Shown piece by piece: positions 60,044 to 64,000 of a stretch of DNA of 64,000 bases. The notes beneath the pieces are model-generated. The model ran no database searches. It was given only the letters and a program-made list of their open reading frames with translations, and had not been told where the DNA came from. This DNA is from Alloacidobacterium sp035547425 (GTDB lineage: Bacteria; Acidobacteriota; Terriglobia; Terriglobales; Acidobacteriaceae), in assembly GCA_035547425.1 (NCBI GenBank), contig DASZUU010000035.1, forward strand, positions 39,481 through 103,480. Direction: 5' to 3'. The number at the start of each line of letters is the position of its first letter. The first letter of the stretch is position 1. Position numbers and translations under genes: made by a program.

Positions 60044-62209
60044 TTAATTTGACTTAGAACGTTCTACGCGCACGGCGCATTGCTTAAAATTCGGCTCGCG
60101 CGAAATAGGATCATATGCGCCGAGCGTGACAAGATTCGAATTTGATTCAGCAAAATGAAAAGGCATGAAAACCTGACCGGGAGCGACAATCCCGGTTGTT
60201 CGCAGTTCAACGTTTTTCACGCTGCTGCGGCGAGATATGATCGTGACACGATCATGCGGCTTCAGTTGCAGACGCGATGCATCCACCGGATTCATCTCCA
60301 GCCATGCGTTTGGCACCATATGATGCAGTTGCGAAACTTGCGCTGTTTTTGTGCGGGTATGCCAGTGTTCTACGGTGCGGCCTGTGTTTAAAATGAACGG
60401 ATATTCTTCATTCGGCTGCTCGATAAACGGCTCCCAGGGAACGATGTGGATACGGGCTTTTCCATCGGGATGCTCAAAGACGCCATCCTGATAAAGACGA
60501 GGGCCGCCCCATTGAATGCCGCCGCGCTCTTCAATCTCTTTCCATGTAAAGGAGCTGTAATCGCATAAGCGCCCGCGTGATACTTCCTGCCATTCCATAA
60601 AAGCATCTTCGGGATTTTTCCACCCGGGATAAAGCTCATCGCGCACGCCCAGGCGCTCCGCAAGATTGATAAAGATGTCAAAATCCGGGCGCGCCTCTTC
60701 CGGCGGAGCAACGACGCGATTCACTTTACTGACGCGACGCTCAGAATTAGTAAATGTGCCTTCCTTTTCTCCCCATATCGCCGCCGGCAAAACAAGATCA
60801 GCAAATTCAGTTGTCGGTGTGGGATGGAAACCATCCTGCACAACAAGAAAATCGAGACGGCTGAGCGCTTGCTCAAATATCGCGTAATTAGGAAAAGAAA
60901 CAGCAGGATTCGTTGCAATGATCCAGAGCGCTTTGATCTTGCCGCCCACAGCGGCTTCTACAATGTCAGGGTAAGCCAAGCCACGAGAATTCGGGATTCG
61001 GTCTGCATCAATTCCCCAGATATGGGCCAATTCCCGGCGATGTTCAGCGCTCTCAAATTTGCGATATCCGGGAAGGCTGGATGTAAAACTGCTTTCGCGC
61101 GACCCCATCGCATTACATTGACCCGTAATGGAAAACGGAGCGGCACCTATCCGGCCAATATTGCCGGTAATAAGCGCAAGATTGTTAATGGCGGCAACAG
61201 TAACGGCTCCCTGCGTGGAATGATTGACTCCCATGGTCCAGCCAATGAATGCAGCTTTAGCGCGTCCGTAAAGCAGAGCCGTGCTGACAATTGTTTCTGT
61301 GGTAAGGCCGGTGATTTCCGCTACATAATCCGGCGTGTATCCAGAAACGAACGAAGCGAATTCCTCATATCCTTTTGTATGTCGCGCGATGTAATTCCGG
61401 TCGATCAGATTTTCCAGGATGAGCACATGAGCGATGCCATTCAAAAGGGCAATATCGCTGCGCGGCTTAATAGGCAGATGCACATCGGCCATCATGGCGG
61501 TCTTCGTCACGCGCGGATCAACAACAATCAGCTTGCGGTTTTGATTGCGGTCAAGACGCTGACAGAGAATCGGATGATTATCTGCAATATTTGCGCCGAT
61601 CAGGAGTATGACATCGGCGTGCTCCATATCGGCATAAGAACCGGGAGGGCCATCACTGCCGAAGGACAGCTTGTATCCGCTCACGGCGCTTGCCATGCAG
61701 AGCGTAGTATTGCCATCGTAATTGCGAGTGCGAAAGCCTAGCTGCACAAGCTTGCCCAATGTATAGAATTCTTCTGTGACCAGCTGACCGGTGCTGATGA
61801 CTCCAAGCGCATCGTGGCCATGCTTTTCCTGTACAGCCTGAATTCGCTCAACCATTGTGTCGAGCGCTTCATCCCATGAGACTGGGGTGAGCACTCCTCT
61901 TTTGCGAAGCAACGGTGTTTTCGCGCGGCCCGGGGCTGCAAGGATGTGGTGCTCGCTCAATCCTTTAGGGCACAGTTTTCCCCGATTCACAGAGTGATGT
62001 GGATTCCCACGCACAGCAACAGCTTTGCCATTCCTGACACCAACCTGCATCCCGCAGCCAACAGAGCAATAGCCGCATGTGGTTTTCACCCAGCTGTCAG
62101 CCACGCGTGAAGTTGACACGAGTCCGAACTCCGCGTCGTAGCCGTAGGAATATTTACGGGCAAGGGTATCCATGCCCAACGCTCTACGCAGTCGAGTGAG
62201 CGCTCTCAA
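60044..62209 (-). CDS. molybdopterin nitrate reductase catalytic subunit, Nas type
   Basis: This 721-residue Mo-bisMGD oxidoreductase begins with a [4Fe-4S] site CGYCSVGC...C (residues 46-80, CPKGLSEHH). The Mo-binding Cys lies in GNTTLCMASAVSGYKLSFGS. GVNHSTQGAVTVAAINNLAL and GQCNAMGSRESSFTSSLPGY are typical of assimilatory nitrate reductases. There is no Tat signal, so it is cytoplasmic. The NasA C-terminal [2Fe-2S] extension is absent. The nitrite reductase gene is not in the window. The start codon overlaps the stop of the upstream FeS/anchor gene (4 bases), so the subunits are coupled. Confidence 0.88.
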   Translation of the reverse strand: MRALTRLRRALGMDTLARKYSYGYDAEFGLVSTSRVADSWVKTTCGYCSVGCGMQVGVRNGKAVAVRGNPHHSVNRGKLCPKGLSEHHILAAPGRAKTPLLRKRGVLTPVSWDEALDTMVERIQAVQEKHGHDALGVISTGQLVTEEFYTLGKLVQLGFRTRNYDGNTTLCMASAVSGYKLSFGSDGPPGSYADMEHADVILLIGANIADNHPILCQRLDRNQNRKLIVVDPRVTKTAMMADVHLPIKPRSDIALLNGIAHVLILENLIDRNYIARHTKGYEEFASFVSGYTPDYVAEITGLTTETIVSTALLYGRAKAAFIGWTMGVNHSTQGAVTVAAINNLALITGNIGRIGAAPFSITGQCNAMGSRESSFTSSLPGYRKFESAEHRRELAHIWGIDADRIPNSRGLAYPDIVEAAVGGKIKALWIIATNPAVSFPNYAIFEQALSRLDFLVVQDGFHPTPTTEFADLVLPAAIWGEKEGTFTNSERRVSKVNRVVAPPEEARPDFDIFINLAERLGVRDELYPGWKNPEDAFMEWQEVSRGRLCDYSSFTWKEIEERGGIQWGGPRLYQDGVFEHPDGKARIHIVPWEPFIEQPNEEYPFILNTGRTVEHWHTRTKTAQVSQLHHMVPNAWLEMNPVDASRLQLKPHDRVTIISRRSSVKNVELRTTGIVAPGQVFMPFHFAESNSNLVTLGAYDPISREPNFKQCAVRVERSKSN

Positions 62210-63762
62210 TGGTCCCCACCTCCACGGACGAAAGTTAGAGCCATGTTGAGTGGTACGACTGAAACGAAGAAAAGATAACGCGAGAGCAGAATGCCGATGT
62301 ATGCTGCCACGAGTGCGACTATGTGGTGCTTGTTATAAGACGAGACAGCAAAAGTAAAGATTGATATGAAGGAGGCAATGACGATAGCGCGTAACAGCGG
62401 CGTATTCAACAGCGATAGCGTTGCGCGCTTTTCAAAGAGCTGCGCACGCTGCAGACGGATAAGCCTGAGACTCTGATTCGCAATCCAAAGTGCAGCCGTG
62501 ACCTCTGCCGGCCAAGTTGGGAAGCTGTATGAAACTAACGAAATTGTTGCGGCACCCAAAACACCAGCGCTTAACAGAAAATCGATAGGCGTGTGGACCA
62601 TGTTCCATGCGGGCCGAGCTGGAACCAGATAGATAAATGCGCTGGCAAGAATTCCGGCTATACCAAATACTTCTGCGATCCAACCCGCGATATGAAGCAT
62701 GATCTGCGGTATGAAGAAAAGGTTAAAAGCATGGATCCAAATTGCCGTGGTAGTAGACGCAGTTGCCACAAAGAATAGCCCGAAGAGCAATACTTCACGG
62801 CTCAACCATGAGCGCTTCCACATCTTAAGCGCACGCCATGCGTAGGCGGGCCGTCCAAGATGGAACACAGAGATATTCAACGCAATGCAAGTTACAAGCA
62901 GCAGCGTTGTAAGCAACATTGGGGTCATAGAGCAAAAAGTAAGCAGAAAGATGAGCGATCCCACAATGGCTTGCATGAGTACTGTCATAAAGACCAATGA
63001 AAGATGTGCATGCTCAGGACGGATGCGGTCTGTATCGACACGCTCCAAGGTTGCTGTTGACTTTGGTAGAGTAATGCGCGTTGTAGAGATGGTTTGTCCA
63101 GCGGCAGGCATTCCCGGCGATTCAGCTGCTGAGTAGTCCGCGCGCCATGCAGTTGTGTCTATGATCTCAACTGCAATCGCCCCTTCGGGGCAGGCGTTAA
63201 CACAGGCAGGTTCAAAGCCGTCGCTCAAACGCCCGTGGCACATATCGCATTTACCGACGACGCCGCGTTCTGGATTGAATTGCGGAACGCTGTAAGGGCA
63301 ATTCCATACGCAGTATTGGCAGCCGATGCAGGCGTCAGCAGAATGAAAAACAATGCCAGTCACGGGATCTTTGGTGTAGGCATTGACCGGACACCCTCGC
63401 AGACAATCCGGATCAAGGCAATGGTTGCAACCCATCGAAAGATAGTGCCGGTGTGTATTGGGATATGTGCCGCCTTCTATTTCGCCTACCCGTCGCCATT
63501 GAATTTCTGCGGGATTACCGTTTTGTTCATTACATGCGATTTCACAAGAGCGGCAGCCAATACACTTTTTCATGTCAAAGTGAAAGCGATACTGCTCGCC
63601 GAGCCCGGGCAGGCGATTGGGAATGAGAGAAGAGGCGGTCGATATCTCATCCAGGTCATCGACAGTGATACGAACCAAACTATCTCCTGCAGCAATACGT
63701 TCATGTAGCGGCAAAGACACGAAGGCTTCCTCCTCTCTCGCTTCGGAGCGGGTTTCGATCAA
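62206..63762 (-). CDS. fused FeS electron-transfer and DmsC-type membrane-anchor subunit
   Basis: This 518-residue fusion has residues 60-205 as a DmsB-like ferredoxin with four cluster motifs (CIGCRSCEIAC, CNHCLDPDCLRGC, CIGCQYCVWNC, CDMC...CVNAC). Residues about 240-515 are a DmsC-like anchor with eight or so transmembrane helices, starting HAHLSLVFMTVLMQAIVGSL and with HLGRPAYAWRALKMWKRSWL, a family signature. DmsC anchors oxidise quinol, so this may feed membrane quinol electrons to the Mo subunit. It overlaps its neighbours by four bases on both sides. The B-C fusion plus a CysJ-type flavoprotein in the same operon is unusual. Confidence 0.9.
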   Translation of the reverse strand: MIETRSEAREEEAFVSLPLHERIAAGDSLVRITVDDLDEISTASSLIPNRLPGLGEQYRFHFDMKKCIGCRSCEIACNEQNGNPAEIQWRRVGEIEGGTYPNTHRHYLSMGCNHCLDPDCLRGCPVNAYTKDPVTGIVFHSADACIGCQYCVWNCPYSVPQFNPERGVVGKCDMCHGRLSDGFEPACVNACPEGAIAVEIIDTTAWRADYSAAESPGMPAAGQTISTTRITLPKSTATLERVDTDRIRPEHAHLSLVFMTVLMQAIVGSLIFLLTFCSMTPMLLTTLLLVTCIALNISVFHLGRPAYAWRALKMWKRSWLSREVLLFGLFFVATASTTTAIWIHAFNLFFIPQIMLHIAGWIAEVFGIAGILASAFIYLVPARPAWNMVHTPIDFLLSAGVLGAATISLVSYSFPTWPAEVTAALWIANQSLRLIRLQRAQLFEKRATLSLLNTPLLRAIVIASFISIFTFAVSSYNKHHIVALVAAYIGILLSRYLFFVSVVPLNMALTFVRGGGDH

Positions 63763-64000
63763 TAAACGTCGCGGTGATAACGATGATCGTCTTTTAAATT
63801 GCTGACATATTCTCTTGCATTGTCGTGGCTCATACCGCCTTGCTGCTCAACAATGGCGTGCAGCATAGTATCCACATCTTTAGCCATGCGCGAAGCATCA
63901 CCGCAGACATAGATGCTTGCTCCATCCTGCAGCCATGCCCAAAGCTCCGGCGCATGTTCCAGCATTCTGTCCTGCACGTAAAGCTTGTGCTCCTGATCGC
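63759..64000 (-). CDS. CysJ-type flavoprotein reductase, C-terminal part (cut by window edge)
   Basis: Only the last 80 residues are present, open at the 3' side of the window. DQEHKLYVQDRM, SIYVCGDASRMAKDVDTMLH and the terminal RYHRDVY match the NADPH-binding C-terminus of sulfite reductase flavoprotein/CPR-like enzymes. It could be a stand-alone reductase or the end of a larger fusion. Its stop overlaps the FeS/anchor start (ATGA), so it is part of the same operon and is the probable NAD(P)H input to nitrate reduction. Confidence 0.85.
   Translation of the reverse strand, partial: DQEHKLYVQDRMLEHAPELWAWLQDGASIYVCGDASRMAKDVDTMLHAIVEQQGGMSHDNAREYVSNLKDDHRYHRDVY

Noticed and set aside
60824..61741. 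A 305-codon plus-strand frame
   Set aside because: It is antisense to the well-supported molybdopterin reductase and shows no family pattern.

Overview
The window is a contiguous piece of a bacterial chromosome, most likely from the phylum Acidobacteriota (family Acidobacteriaceae or near it). This is inferred from gene content: an orphan duplicated MacB-type permease (ADOP), a G1 acid glutamic peptidase, an Oar-like TonB-dependent receptor, a futalosine-pathway mqnA, GH116, GH92 and DUF1080 carbohydrate genes, a DUF3142 protein and an ECF sigma/anti-sigma/DUF3106 set. LptE and the outer-membrane receptor show a Gram-negative envelope.

Layout. 0.1-3.9 kb: a catalase-like protein followed by a secreted dihaem cytochrome c resembling rubber oxygenase RoxA. 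3.9-8.4 kb: two cyclophilins, a G1 peptidase, and lptE-holA. 8.4-16.6 kb: GH116 and DUF1080 secreted carbohydrate proteins, an M48 metalloprotease with a Lys-Asp tract, and a translationally coupled DUF3142/secreted-protein pair. 16.7-26.6 kb: ADOP permease, exported Gfo/Idh oxidoreductase, a true formylglycine-generating enzyme, a metF-like/xseB/DUF488 operon, a flippase-like membrane protein and a lytic transglycosylase. 26.6-32.2 kb: HAD phosphatase, a frameshifted four-helix-bundle gene bracketed by inverted arrays of 7-base repeats, thrC, CBS protein, isoaspartyl peptidase, His-rich RcnB-like protein and DUF427. 32.6-39.5 kb: topA, dprA, mqnA, a DedA protein, fabH and the SRP RNA. 39.5-49.1 kb: a long same-strand run of core genes, Uma2 endonuclease, rimO-yacG-pgpA-NHL-cinA-plsY-gpsA-ftsY-ribD-ribE. 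49.1-55.4 kb: TonB-dependent receptor with two small exported cysteine/histidine-motif proteins upstream, divergent from a GH92 mannosidase. 55.5-58.7 kb: UdgX, tRNA-Val(CAC), sigma/anti-sigma/DUF3106. 58.8-64.0 kb: nitrate module with NarK-type transporter, molybdopterin reductase, fused FeS/DmsC-type anchor, and the C-terminus of a CysJ-type flavoprotein running off the end.

Between about 10.9 and 32.4 kb the intergenic spaces carry many copies of a hairpin-forming dispersed repeat (GTCATCCTGA and GGTGCCCCAT modules). Paired base changes in the stems suggest selection on structure. I saw no copies to the right of 32.5 kb.

Most interesting items: the heptamer-bracketed four-helix-bundle cassette that fills the whole space between two divergent genes; the two CCR..G.HHC small exported proteins next to the TonB receptor; the nitrate reductase that combines a membrane-anchored FeS subunit with a CysJ-type flavoprotein; a UdgX with an altered signature loop; and the catalase-like/RoxA-like pair. 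Functional calls rest on recognising motifs by eye; no database search was run.
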